Assembly: GCA_947494205.1 (NCBI GenBank) | Contig: CANLUH010000028.1 | Span: 1-48,069, forward strand | Length of the DNA: 48,069 bases | DNA from: an uncultured Flavobacteriaceae bacterium | GTDB taxonomy: Bacteria; Bacteroidota; Bacteroidia; Flavobacteriales; Flavobacteriaceae | Direction: 5' to 3' | Shown: positions 17,813 through 26,956 of the stretch, one piece after another | Position numbering within the stretch: the stretch's first letter is position 1 | How the letters are laid out: every line of letters starts with the position of its first letter | The notes under the pieces: model-generated | The model's database searches: none | Seen by the model: the letters and a program-made list of their open reading frames with translations, nothing else | Told to the model about the DNA's origin: nothing | Translations under genes and position numbers: made by a program

Positions 17813-18331
17813 TTAGTTATTTACATTTTGAATAGAACGTACCATAATTTTTCCTATTGCCTGTTTGGGTATTATTTTAATAACCCAATCGCCTTCTACA
17901 GGAGAACTTGTATCAAAGTTTATTTGTCCTTCTACAGGTTCTGTATTTCCTTTTTTATACTTTGCTTTTGAAGCACCTTCCACAGAAAAATCACCTTGTT
18001 TTTTTCCTTTAGAGTTGTAAACCTCTACGGTTAATTCTCCAACCTCAATTAAACAATTTACGTTTAACGATACTCTAGAAGTATTTTTTGCAATACTAAG
18101 TTTAATGTCTCTTTTTTCAGAATCAAAATCAGTAAGTTTAATTTGTTTCTTTAAACTTACTGTAGAGCAATGATTAGAGTGTGAACTGTGGTCTGAATGC
18201 GAACTATGTTTTACATTAACATTCTTATTCGTATTACTATTTGTGTTAGTTTGCCCATAAGTAGAATGTGAGGCAAATAGTAAAATTGTAAATAAGATTA
18301 CTACGTTTAATACTCTGTTTTTTAATTTCAT
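17813..18331 (-). CDS. Small secreted protein with His/Ser-rich segment
   Basis: The start at 18331 (MKLKNRVLN) is preferred over a longer frame because it gives a proper signal peptide ending STYGQ and a good promoter lies 34 bp upstream. The 172-residue product has an Asn/Thr-rich stretch, then a His-rich run (VKHSSHSDHSSHSNHCS) that could bind metal. A beta-sandwich region follows (LNVNCLIEVGELTVEVYNSKGK, ending VEGDWVIKIIPKQAIGKIMV). The last part looks like a small periplasmic beta domain without enzymatic motifs. The gene is followed five bases later by the membrane-anchored LuxR-type regulator. Metal binding or envelope sensing is a guess from composition and context. Confidence 0.75.
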   Translation of the reverse strand: MKLKNRVLNVVILFTILLFASHSTYGQTNTNSNTNKNVNVKHSSHSDHSSHSNHCSTVSLKKQIKLTDFDSEKRDIKLSIAKNTSRVSLNVNCLIEVGELTVEVYNSKGKKQGDFSVEGASKAKYKKGNTEPVEGQINFDTSSPVEGDWVIKIIPKQAIGKIMVRSIQNVNN

Positions 18332-18364
18332 AATTATTCGTGATTTTAAGATTAATGAATAACC

Positions 18365-18396
18365 CAAAATTATTCTAGAAATACTAAAATACACAA
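18365..18396 (-). promoter_or_regulatory. Promoter of the His-rich protein / membrane LuxR operon
   Basis: On the minus strand, TTG (18394-18396) and TAATTTTG (18365-18372) are separated by 21 bp. This fits the flavobacterial consensus TTG-N(17-23)-TAnnTTTG, and the -7 box lies 33 bp before the chosen ATG at 18331. It supports the shorter start for that gene. Confidence 0.75.
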
Positions 18397-18448
18397 TTTT
18401 ACTCGGTTGAAAAGCGTATGAAAAAGGGACTAAAACTGGTTTTAAACA

Positions 18449-18477
18449 AAAACTCACTCTTTTTTAGAGTGAGTTTT
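18449..18477 (-). terminator. Intrinsic terminator after the acyl-CoA synthetase gene
   Basis: A perfect 12-bp stem pairs AAAACTCACTCT with AGAGTGAGTTTT around a T5 loop, 29 bp beyond the stop of the synthetase gene. Its outer T-run in the minus-strand direction gives a U-tract. Confidence 0.85.
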
Positions 18478-18505
18478 GTGATGTATTGTAATTTGAAACT
18501 GTTAT

Positions 18506-20278
18506 TTAAGGACGATAGATTTTCTCGTATAAATCTGTATAAATCTCTTTAATTATACTTCGTTTCATTTTCATGGTAGGTGTTAAATGTCCACCGTCTA
18601 TAGACCAAACGTCTTTTGTTAGTTCAAAACGTTTTATTTGCTCCCATTTCCCAAATTTTTCATTACAAGAATTCACTTCTTTTTGAATTCTATCTATTAC
18701 TATTTGAGAACTGGCTATAACTTCGTTAGATTTTTCTATGTTATGTCCTTTTTTGTCTATCCAGTCTTTTATAAATTCAAAATTAGGTTGAATAATTGCA
18801 GCTGGCATTTTTTCACCTTCTCCTACAACCATAATTTGTTCTATAAATAGTGATTGTTTTAAATCGTTTTCTAAAAGTGTTGGAATAACGTATTTTCCTC
18901 CAGAGGTTTTAAACATTTCCTTTTTACGTCCTGTTATTTTTAAGAAACCGTCTTTGTCTAACATGCCTTTATCTCCAGTATGGAAATAGTCTCCTGTCAT
19001 TACACTGGCTGTTTTTTCTGGGTCTTTGTAATAGCCTTTCATAACGTTTCTTCCCTTAATAAGGAGTTCGCCATCTTCTGCTATTTTTACCTCAACACCA
19101 TCTACAGGTTTACCTACAGTTCCAACCCTAAACATGCGGTCTGCATATTTACCAACAGAAACTACAGGGGATGTTTCTGTTAATCCATAACCTTCCATAA
19201 CTTGCATACCTGCTGCACAGAATATTCTTGATAAACGTGGTGATAACGCTGCGCTACCAGAAACCATTGTTGTTAATTCGCCTCCTAGTGCTTCTCTCCA
19301 CTTACTAAATATTAGCTTATTTGCTATTTTTAGCTTAAACTCATACCAAGCACCATTTTCACCATAGGGTTTCCATTCTTCTCCAAGTGCTATAGCCCAA
19401 TGGAACAGTTTACTTTTTATGCCTGTTAACTCTGCACCTTTTGCATAAATTTTATCATAAACTTTTTCTAAGAGTCTTGGTACTACACTCATTAGATTTG
19501 GTTTTATTTCTTTAGCATTGTCTCCAATTTTGTCTATACCTTCTGCAAAATATATAGAAACACCTGCGTGTTGGTATATGTATATTAAAACACGTTCGAA
19601 AACATGGCATATAGGTAAGAAACTTAATACTTTAGGGCTTTCTCCAGATAGTGGTAACCTAGGAATACTAGTTAATACATTACTTGTAATGTTATCATGC
19701 GTTAGCATAACCCCTTTTGGTTTTCCTGTAGTACCAGAAGTATATATAATTGTAGCTAAATCATTTGGTGTTACAGCTTCTTTTCTAGTTTCTACTTCTG
19801 GCTGATTACTGTCGTCTTTACCTAATTCGAATAATTCTGAGTAGTGCTTACAGCCTTCTATATGATCGAAAGAGTATACTTCTTTAAGCTTTGTGTTTGC
19901 TTTTATTTTATTCACTTTTGCTAATACTTCTTCGTCTGAAACAAAGCAGTAAATAGATTCACTGTGATTTAATACATATTCATAATCTTCTGCACAAATA
20001 GTAGGATAAATAGGAATGTTTTGTGCACCTAACTGTAAAACACCTATGTCTACTATATTCCATTCTGTTCTATTTGTTGTAGATATAACTGCTATTTTGT
20101 CGTCTTTCTGTACACCTAATTTTAAAAGTGCACGACTCATTGCATTGGCTTTATCTATATATTCTTTAGTAGAAGTTTTAATCCATTCTCCATTATATTT
20201 TGTTACTAAAGCAGCATCTAGATTGTGCTTTTCTAGTTGATAATAGGGAAAATCGAAAAGTCGTGTAATTTCTGTCAT
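18506..20278 (-). CDS. Long-chain fatty acid--CoA ligase (AMP-forming)
   Basis: This 590-residue member of the ANL superfamily activates fatty acids as acyl-AMP and then acyl-CoA. The ATP-binding loop YTSGTTGKPKGV is at 179-190. Further motifs are GYGLTETSPVVS, DYFHTGDKG, and the hinge region GRKKEMFKTSGGKYV. The length and the domain ending in KMKRSIIKEIYTDLYEKIY match bacterial long-chain synthetases of the FAA1/FadD15 type. It has no signal peptide and should be peripheral to the inner membrane. It would supply substrate to the beta-oxidation operon 3 kb away, although it has its own terminator and no copy of the MarR palindrome was seen upstream. It could equally serve phospholipid synthesis. 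Confidence 0.93.
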   Translation of the reverse strand: MTEITRLFDFPYYQLEKHNLDAALVTKYNGEWIKTSTKEYIDKANAMSRALLKLGVQKDDKIAVISTTNRTEWNIVDIGVLQLGAQNIPIYPTICAEDYEYVLNHSESIYCFVSDEEVLAKVNKIKANTKLKEVYSFDHIEGCKHYSELFELGKDDSNQPEVETRKEAVTPNDLATIIYTSGTTGKPKGVMLTHDNITSNVLTSIPRLPLSGESPKVLSFLPICHVFERVLIYIYQHAGVSIYFAEGIDKIGDNAKEIKPNLMSVVPRLLEKVYDKIYAKGAELTGIKSKLFHWAIALGEEWKPYGENGAWYEFKLKIANKLIFSKWREALGGELTTMVSGSAALSPRLSRIFCAAGMQVMEGYGLTETSPVVSVGKYADRMFRVGTVGKPVDGVEVKIAEDGELLIKGRNVMKGYYKDPEKTASVMTGDYFHTGDKGMLDKDGFLKITGRKKEMFKTSGGKYVIPTLLENDLKQSLFIEQIMVVGEGEKMPAAIIQPNFEFIKDWIDKKGHNIEKSNEVIASSQIVIDRIQKEVNSCNEKFGKWEQIKRFELTKDVWSIDGGHLTPTMKMKRSIIKEIYTDLYEKIYRP

Positions 20279-20644
20279 TCTTTTTATAAGAAGTTAATAA
20301 GTCTTGCAAATTATGAAAAATACAAGTAGTATCAAATGTGCTTAGTAAAATAAAGTATTGAATTAACTCTACTTTCTACACATTTTTGTTAATGTTATTT
20401 TGGGGCTATCTGTTTTAAAGGTTGTCGTTATTTACTACAAATCATGACAAAAATAAGGGAGTTATTAAAAAAATAACTCCCTCTGCTAATTAAATGATAG
20501 CAAAATTTATGCTTCCTCGTATATATTTAATAACTAACTGTTTTTAAATGAACCCCTTAACTTTCATTTGATTAAATATGTAGCACAAATTCTCTGTAAA
20601 AATATGTAGAATTTAAGGATTAGAAATGTAAAAAATCGTAATTT
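20279..20644. other. 366-bp intergenic stretch
   Basis: I see no gene here. The stretch carries the upstream region of the acyl-CoA synthetase gene at its left side and a terminator-like hairpin at 20456-20482. No exact TAnnTTTG box was found ahead of the synthetase. The nearest is CATAATTTGC (minus strand), which has the wrong spacing between the two halves. Confidence 0.6.
20456..20482 (-). terminator. Terminator-like hairpin downstream of the AraC-type gene
   Basis: Perfect 11-bp arms, AGGGAGTTATT and AATAACTCCCT, flank an A5 loop. In the minus-strand direction the stem is followed by a T-rich run (TTATTTTTG). It lies about 160 bp after the stop of the AraC-type gene, further than usual, but no other gene is between them. 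Confidence 0.7.
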
Positions 20645-21445
20645 TTACTCTTTTAGATATTCTTTTAAAAAAGAATTATCCCTTTTAAAATACTCCTTTG
20701 GAGACTCTTTCATAAATAATTTGAATTCTTTATAGAAATGAGATTCGTCATAATAATCGTACATAAAAATAAGATCCTTAAATTTAATAGGTTTACTAGC
20801 GTATTTTCTCATTAGTTTTAAAAACCTGTAGAGCTTTATATATTTACCTGGAGTCATCCCTATAATTTCTTTAAACTTTATTTCTAGTGTTTTTTGAGAT
20901 ACTGGTATAATATTTAATAAATCTGTAACTGTTAATAAGCCTTCTTTTTTTCTAATATATTTTATGGCGTAATCTATGTTCTTAGTATGCTTTGTTGTTG
21001 TTATTGGTAATTCTTTTAATGCTATTTGAAAGGCTTCTAAAGCTGGTTTTTTATTAAGGTTATGCTGAAATAATGGTAATAACGATGTTGCTAATTGTTT
21101 AGAAATGGTTTTTAATGCTATATGTTTATTGGTTAATGAATGCATATTTTGTCCCGTTAACTTATACAAAGCCGTTGGGTGAAGTGCTATTCCTACAATT
21201 TTTGAAGCTGTATTAACTTCAAAATTATAGGCTTGAGAGTATTGCCCTGATAGCGATAAAGTGTTGTGTTTTATAGCTGTTTCTCCTACTTTATCTATAC
21301 GTCCTTTTCTTACTAATGTTATTAGAGGTAATGCAATAGGGATGATTTTAGTTGAAAACGGAACAATAGCTTCATTTAAGTTTAGTTCGAAGTATTCTTC
21401 AACTAGATTATAATCATCTTTTGCTCTGTAGGCATTGTATATCAT
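20645..21445 (-). CDS. AraC-family transcriptional regulator
   Basis: This is a 266-residue protein. The last 110 residues form two helix-turn-helix units of the AraC type: LLTVTDLLNIIPVSQKTLEIKFKEIIGMTPGKYIKLYRF, then the second unit YYDESHFYKEFKLFMKESPKEYF, which is the conserved signature end. The N-terminal 150 residues (ending near LYKLTGQNMHSLTNKHI) resemble the DUF6597-type beta domain found in many Bacteroidota AraC proteins. Its ligand is not known. The gene stands alone between a hairpin and the second copy of the inverted-repeat element. Its targets cannot be assigned; the giant protein gene downstream of the element is only one candidate. Confidence 0.87.
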   Translation of the reverse strand: MIYNAYRAKDDYNLVEEYFELNLNEAIVPFSTKIIPIALPLITLVRKGRIDKVGETAIKHNTLSLSGQYSQAYNFEVNTASKIVGIALHPTALYKLTGQNMHSLTNKHIALKTISKQLATSLLPLFQHNLNKKPALEAFQIALKELPITTTKHTKNIDYAIKYIRKKEGLLTVTDLLNIIPVSQKTLEIKFKEIIGMTPGKYIKLYRFLKLMRKYASKPIKFKDLIFMYDYYDESHFYKEFKLFMKESPKEYFKRDNSFLKEYLKE

Positions 21446-21520
21446 CTCTAGGTTTTGGGTTGAAAATATTCTGTGTTAAAATACGATTTTTTACATTAAA
21501 TAAGTTTTTAGTGTAAAAAA

Positions 21521-21652
21521 GAGGCTGTCTAAAAAGTAATTATTATTCATTTTGTTAGATTTAGTCAGTCGAAACGAGTATTGATTACCTAATATTATAA
21601 AGTATTTCGATAGGTTTAATATAACATAGAACTATACTTTTTAGTCAGCTTT
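21521..21652. repeat. Dispersed inverted-repeat element, copy 2 (MITE-like)
   Basis: A 132-bp relative of the element at 8609-8764. It begins GAGGCTGTCTAAAAAGT and ends ACTTTTTAGTCAGC, with about 13 of 17 terminal positions pairing. Internal landmarks (AGTCGAAAC, TATTTCGA, AACTATACTTTTTAG) follow the same order as in copy 1, but the copy is more decayed and shorter. It lies between the AraC-type gene and the end of the adhesin cluster. Confidence 0.65.
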
Positions 21653-21672
21653 TTAACTATGTAGAGTATTAT

Positions 21673-24600
21673 TTAATTAGCACCTTCTGGTAGTTGTTGT
21701 ACAAATAGATAGGTTCCAATTGGTGGTCCTCCAAATACAGAATTAGAAGGATTATTAAATATATTATTTCTTATGATTAAAACATCTGTAGTTACACCAG
21801 AGAATACTGTATTACCATCCATATTTATATCTGTTAGATGATAACCTGCTGAAGGGAATGTGCCTATAGGAGGGCCTCCAAATACAGAATTGTTTGGATC
21901 GTTAAATACTTGGCTTCTTATAGCAGGAATCTCTGAAGCTGCTCCTAGATAATTTAATTGCCCATCTCCATTGGCATCTCCTGCCCACATACCTAAAGTA
22001 TTTATTGGCATACCAAAAGTAGTTTGTGCATCTGTGCCAAAGGTAATAGGCGTGGTGGCATCTGTGAAATTTATAGGTGTTGCTGTACCATTAAGTGCTA
22101 TTGTATTCATGGTCATTACACCTAAATGATTACGATGCTTTAAACTAACATAATAATTTTTATAAGGTATTAAAAAGTCAAGATTTGAAACTCCATCTAC
22201 AGCAACCACATCACCATCTCGCTGTAATAGAGCGGAAGTAGCTGTTATAATAGAAGTATTGTCGTTTTCATCTCGTAATTCTAACCATATCCAATCTACA
22301 ATATCATTTTCTGATAAATTTATTTTAGTATTTCCACCACCAGTATTAAATACCGAAGCATCGCAAGTTAAACCATCTGCATAAGGCGAGGTTGTTGGCA
22401 ATAAACTAGCTGCTCTTAAATCGTCACGCATTAAAGCGTTTGTATTACCTAATAAAGCACCTTGTAAAAATACTTTTGGTGCTACCATAAGTTTAGATTG
22501 GTACTCATAAGTACCAACATCTATATTGGCACCAAGATTTCTTAAGTTTCCTGTGACATCTGTTGTAGTGGTATTTAATGTTGTATTACCTGCATCTACC
22601 AAAACTCCAGTTTCTAAAGGCATTAATCCATCGTCTGGTGTGCCAAAAATATCATCTAAACCATCAATGTCAGCACTATTTATATATGGGTCTGCTATAA
22701 GTTGTGTGAAACCTGCAGGCGAACCAAATTGTGCTGGGGCTGTTAAAACATAATTATTAGTGCCAGATACTGTAGAGTTATTTCCTAAACCAATGTCTCT
22801 GGTATTGTTATACATTACAGTATTTGTAATTGTAAATGTACTACTACTATTAGCAATAAGTGCAGACCCATTTAAAAAAGTAGATGGTGAGGTATTATTA
22901 AAAACAGTAAGGTTGGTTAATGTAGCACTACTTGATGAATCATTATAAATTGCTGGACCTGCATCAGAAAAATTATTGGCTATTAATACATTAGTTGCAG
23001 TAAAAGATGCAGCTTTGTTGTACATACCGCCGCCAATACCAAAGCCTACTGTATTATTGTTATGTATTACAACATTAGTATAACTCGTATTAATGGTTTG
23101 TTTATTATAAATACCTGCACCAATATCTGCAGTGTTATCACGAATAATTAAATTAGCAAATACTGTACTAGAATTATGGTTACTAATACCAGCACCAAGT
23201 CGTCGTCTTACATCTATCCCTTCAATAGTAAGGCCGGTTACGTCATTAAATGTGGTTAGTCCACCTTCTATAATAAAACCGTCAAGTCGTGTTTCTGCAT
23301 TGTCTAAAACCGACGTTACCACATGATAGGTATTATCTGTGGAAGATGACGGATTGCCTATGTTACCACTTAGTATGGTAGGGTTTGAAGCAATATCGCG
23401 TTGATCAATTGAGGTTTCCGTAGCATTAAAGCCACCATATATTTTTATGCCATTAGGTAAATGAAACGTAAAATCACGAGTACTTATACCAGCAGTAATT
23501 GTGTTATTTCTGGGGAATGCATTAGGAGTATAAGTCCCACTGGCAACCCAAATTTCGGTTACAGTCGGACAGTTAAGAGCAGCAATAATAGCGTTTTGTA
23601 AGCCTATAAAACCCGTTTCCCAGCTGGAGCCATTATTGCCACTTGTGGCAGATTGATTGACGTATAATCTGGTCTGAATATTATCTACAACTGTTACTTG
23701 GGCTGTTTGTGAGCTTTCGTTTCCATAAAAATCTGTCACGGTTAGTGTTACTGTATTAGCACCTAGCATAGACGTGTCAAAAGTATTTATATCTATTGCT
23801 AGTGATGCGATACCACAATTATCGAAAGAACCATTATCTATGTTTGCTGCGGTTATTGTTGTAGATGCACTACAGGTTAAGTTTATGGTAATGTCTTGGG
23901 TTATTACTGTTGGAAAAACAGTGTCGAAAATAGTATTGTCTGTATTTACCCAGTTACTTGTAGCACTTGTTAACGCCACATTGGTTAATTGTAAATTATT
24001 GGCGTTGCTTGTAGCATCTAAAATGTTGTCAACAGAACTATTGTCTGAATTTTCAAACCCTTGATTAAAATTATAATAAGCTATTAAATCTGCTCCAGAT
24101 GCTCCAGGTGTACAGCTAGCTGTACCGTTTGCTTTAACAGTGTTCCAGATACGTATGTCACCAATATCGCCTTTAAAATATTCATTTCCAGGAAAATCAA
24201 CACCTATATATAAATTTAAGTTGGAGCCGGTTGCAGTACCAAATTCTGAAGCAAAAGCACCTACGAATTGACCATCTACATACAGGTTTGAACTACCAGA
24301 ATCATCATCGGTTACGGTAATGTTATACCATTGGTCTTCGTTAAAAGCAAGGGGAATTGTTAAGAAACTACTTCCGTTCCAGAAACCAATACCAGATAAG
24401 TTTTCCAATAAATTGAATAGATATTTAGTACTACCTCCATTACTACTGCGATAGCCTAAAATGGTTTGCTTAGTCGTTTTAGTTTTGGGTTTTATACGCA
24501 TTTCTATAGTACCAGTAATTATATCTAAAATTGAAGGATTTATTGCCACAGCATAATCATCTATACCATCAAAGTTAAAGGCTGTTGCTGGCATACAACT

Positions 24601-26886
24601 TGTGCTAAATGTAATACTAACACTCGAACTATTAACGCAATTTCCTGTTGTAGTATAGGTTACGGTATAGGTTCCTGCTAGTGTTGCAGCTGTATCAATT
24701 TCGCCTGTGTTAGGGTCTATTGCAAGTCCAGTACCTGAAGAAAACTGTCCACCAGTTAAGCCAGTAATTGTAGGTGTAGGATATGCGTCATCACAAGTAT
24801 ATACTGAAGCGCCGTAGCTAAAAGAAGCATCATCAAGAGCAATAACTTCTATTGTATCTGACGCTGAAACTGAGCAACCATTAGCATTTGTAATATCATA
24901 GGTGATAGTGTGTACACCTGTACCTGCTATTGTTGGATCAAAACTATAGGTTGTTCCATTGCCATCGTCGGTAACTCCAGGTCCTGAGTATACACCACCA
25001 AACGGAGTAGCGTTACCCAATCCAGTTTGTATACCGGCATCTAAGCATAAATCTGTTGGAGCCGAAAAGACTACCGTATCTAGCGCAAATACTGTTATCG
25101 TATCACTGGCTGTCGCTGCACAACCATTTTCAGCTGTATATGTAAACTCAATGGTGTGTGTGCCAGCACCAGCTGTGGCTGGATTAAAACTATAGCTTAT
25201 TCCATTGGCATCCATAGTAACGCCGGGACCAGAATATAAACGCGTACCTACGATATCTGTATTGGCAGTACCTGTGCCCGATACGAAACTAAAATTATCT
25301 CCGTCAATAATTAAATCACTCCCTGAGACAAAATTTAAATTTCCTGATGCTCCTACAATTGTGACATCAGCAACAATGGTTCCTATGGGACCATTTTGAA
25401 AATCTAAAGTTATAGTAGCACCCGAAGCAGTTGCATTAATTAATGGAGCTACATTTCCATTAGCATTACCATTAAGAACAACGGTTGTAGATATCATAGC
25501 TCCCGATGAGTCAAATAGAATCTCACCTGCCACAGAAGATCCTGGACCAAAAACGTCTTCATAATCAAGATTTAACGTGACTGTTGTTGCTATAATACTC
25601 ACCTCAGGCGTGCCACCACTAAGATTGGTTTGAGTAGCTGTGTTTAGACATACATCGTCTGGTGCTGTAAAGGTTGCTGTGGGAGATGCTAATACTTCGA
25701 TGACATCTGTAGCTATAGCAGTACAAATATTAGTATCAGGTATGTCATAACTTATAGTATGAACTCCAACACCTGCTTGGGTTGGATCAAAACTATACGT
25801 CATTCCATCTCCATTATCTGTAACTCCAGGTCCAGCATACACACCGCCTTCTGGAGAACCTCCAGATAATCCAGTTTGTATACCAGCATTAAAACATAAA
25901 TCTGCAGGTGCAGTAAAAGTTTCTGGAGGAGGAGAAAACGCAAAAAAACCACTATATGACGAATTATTTGTATAGTTTGTTACAACTGCACATGGTACAG
26001 TTACCGTAATATCACTACGATTAGAAATCTTTACATTAGTATTGTTAATCCAATGAAAGCTCCTAGGTTGTATAGTTGGAGGATTATCTCCTAAAAAAGT
26101 AACAGCGTGCTCTCCCGATCCTAGATTTGTTGCTGTTGCAAAAGAAAAAGCAAATTCTTGTATAGTAGTCACATTATTACCAATAATAACACTTGTTAAT
26201 GGATTGTCCATAAAAGTTTCGGCTACTATAATACTAAGGCCATTTCCAATAGTGACATTTGTTAATTGATTGGAGCGAAAAGCATTAGTTGCTACACTAT
26301 TCACACCATCAGGAATAATCAAATTTGTTAATTGATTCTGCGAAAAAGCATTACTTTCTATACTAGTCACATTATCGGGAATAGTCAAACTTGTTAATAG
26401 ATTACCATTAAAAGTTTGAGATGCTATACTAGTCATACCATTAGGAATGTTAATACTAGCTAAGGCATTAATTTGAAAAGCAGCATTTCCTATACTAATT
26501 ACACTATCGGGAAAGATCACACTTGTTAGTTGATTTACCTGAAAAGCTTGAGATTCTATACTTATTAAACTTTCGGGAAGTATAACACTAGTTAATTGAT
26601 TCAGCCTGAAAGCACTATTTCCTATATTTGTTACTGCATAATCTACATTAGAACCATCGGTAGCCACATCAGGAATGACTATATCTAGATTTGTATTACC
26701 AGCGGCTCTTCCTGTCACTGTTACTGTAGTTGGATCACCTGTATTTACACTATACGATAAGCCATTAAAATCAAACGTTTGTGAAAATGTGAGGCTAGAT
26801 ATACATAAAAAGGTTACAAGTAGTAGTCTTTTTAGGGTAAAGGATTTTAGTGAAAAAAGGGTTGCGGGTAGTCGTTTAGTTTTCAT
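21673..26886 (-). CDS. Giant secreted surface protein (1737 aa): BspA-type LRR, Ig-like, LamG, beta-helix, QLP-end module
   Basis: A long signal segment (to TFSQ, about residue 36) precedes the domains. From about 80 to 290 there are roughly nine BspA/LRR_5 repeats of 23 residues (LTSVILPESLISIESQAFQVNQ pattern, cut here to its core SIESQAF). From 310 to 760 come Ig-like units with the refrain GGVYAGPGVTDNG and SFDPT. A LamG-like lectin fold covers about 768-960 (FNFDGIDDYAVA, GDIGDIRIWN). A HYR-like unit follows, then a right-handed beta-helix (1072-1450; GAGIYNK, GGGMYNK). The last 270 residues are the shared module described elsewhere. It is expected on the cell surface as an adhesin or matrix protein binding glycans or proteins. 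The gene lies 70 bp after the 1556-residue gene and is probably its operon partner. Confidence 0.88.
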   Translation of the reverse strand: MKTKRLPATLFSLKSFTLKRLLLVTFLCISSLTFSQTFDFNGLSYSVNTGDPTTVTVTGRAAGNTNLDIVIPDVATDGSNVDYAVTNIGNSAFRLNQLTSVILPESLISIESQAFQVNQLTSVIFPDSVISIGNAAFQINALASINIPNGMTSIASQTFNGNLLTSLTIPDNVTSIESNAFSQNQLTNLIIPDGVNSVATNAFRSNQLTNVTIGNGLSIIVAETFMDNPLTSVIIGNNVTTIQEFAFSFATATNLGSGEHAVTFLGDNPPTIQPRSFHWINNTNVKISNRSDITVTVPCAVVTNYTNNSSYSGFFAFSPPPETFTAPADLCFNAGIQTGLSGGSPEGGVYAGPGVTDNGDGMTYSFDPTQAGVGVHTISYDIPDTNICTAIATDVIEVLASPTATFTAPDDVCLNTATQTNLSGGTPEVSIIATTVTLNLDYEDVFGPGSSVAGEILFDSSGAMISTTVVLNGNANGNVAPLINATASGATITLDFQNGPIGTIVADVTIVGASGNLNFVSGSDLIIDGDNFSFVSGTGTANTDIVGTRLYSGPGVTMDANGISYSFNPATAGAGTHTIEFTYTAENGCAATASDTITVFALDTVVFSAPTDLCLDAGIQTGLGNATPFGGVYSGPGVTDDGNGTTYSFDPTIAGTGVHTITYDITNANGCSVSASDTIEVIALDDASFSYGASVYTCDDAYPTPTITGLTGGQFSSGTGLAIDPNTGEIDTAATLAGTYTVTYTTTGNCVNSSSVSITFSTSCMPATAFNFDGIDDYAVAINPSILDIITGTIEMRIKPKTKTTKQTILGYRSSNGGSTKYLFNLLENLSGIGFWNGSSFLTIPLAFNEDQWYNITVTDDDSGSSNLYVDGQFVGAFASEFGTATGSNLNLYIGVDFPGNEYFKGDIGDIRIWNTVKANGTASCTPGASGADLIAYYNFNQGFENSDNSSVDNILDATSNANNLQLTNVALTSATSNWVNTDNTIFDTVFPTVITQDITINLTCSASTTITAANIDNGSFDNCGIASLAIDINTFDTSMLGANTVTLTVTDFYGNESSQTAQVTVVDNIQTRLYVNQSATSGNNGSSWETGFIGLQNAIIAALNCPTVTEIWVASGTYTPNAFPRNNTITAGISTRDFTFHLPNGIKIYGGFNATETSIDQRDIASNPTILSGNIGNPSSSTDNTYHVVTSVLDNAETRLDGFIIEGGLTTFNDVTGLTIEGIDVRRRLGAGISNHNSSTVFANLIIRDNTADIGAGIYNKQTINTSYTNVVIHNNNTVGFGIGGGMYNKAASFTATNVLIANNFSDAGPAIYNDSSSSATLTNLTVFNNTSPSTFLNGSALIANSSSTFTITNTVMYNNTRDIGLGNNSTVSGTNNYVLTAPAQFGSPAGFTQLIADPYINSADIDGLDDIFGTPDDGLMPLETGVLVDAGNTTLNTTTTDVTGNLRNLGANIDVGTYEYQSKLMVAPKVFLQGALLGNTNALMRDDLRAASLLPTTSPYADGLTCDASVFNTGGGNTKINLSENDIVDWIWLELRDENDNTSIITATSALLQRDGDVVAVDGVSNLDFLIPYKNYYVSLKHRNHLGVMTMNTIALNGTATPINFTDATTPITFGTDAQTTFGMPINTLGMWAGDANGDGQLNYLGAASEIPAIRSQVFNDPNNSVFGGPPIGTFPSAGYHLTDINMDGNTVFSGVTTDVLIIRNNIFNNPSNSVFGGPPIGTYLFVQQLPEGAN
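21676..22048. repeat. Near-identical 3'-end block, copy 1 of 3
   Basis: This 373-bp coding block is the end of the 1737-residue gene. It differs from the block at 26963-27334 at only about a dozen positions by eye, many fewer than the surrounding regions. The third copy (31903-32274) is more diverged. It encodes the EF-hand-like loops and the QLPEGAN end. Confidence 0.85.
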
Positions 26887-26906
26887 AGGGAATAATTCTT
26901 GACGTA

Positions 26907-26930
26907 CTTTAAAGTTGTGTCTTTCAATTT
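26907..26930 (-). promoter_or_regulatory. Conserved upstream block ahead of the 1737-residue gene
   Basis: Read on the minus strand, AAATTGAAAGACACAACTTT lies 20 bp before the ATG and matches the block 21 bp before the 1353-residue gene at 42729-42753 except for one purine change in its core. Both starts also share CCCTATGAAAA. It may be a translational leader or promoter piece; the function is unknown. Confidence 0.55.
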
Positions 26931-26956
26931 AAAAAAATAAAGACGATTTATTAATG

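Noticed and set aside
20279..20340. CATAATTTGC as a promoter box for the acyl-CoA synthetase gene
   Set aside because: It does not fit TAnnTTTG (one base short between the halves), and similar near-misses are frequent in this AT-rich DNA.
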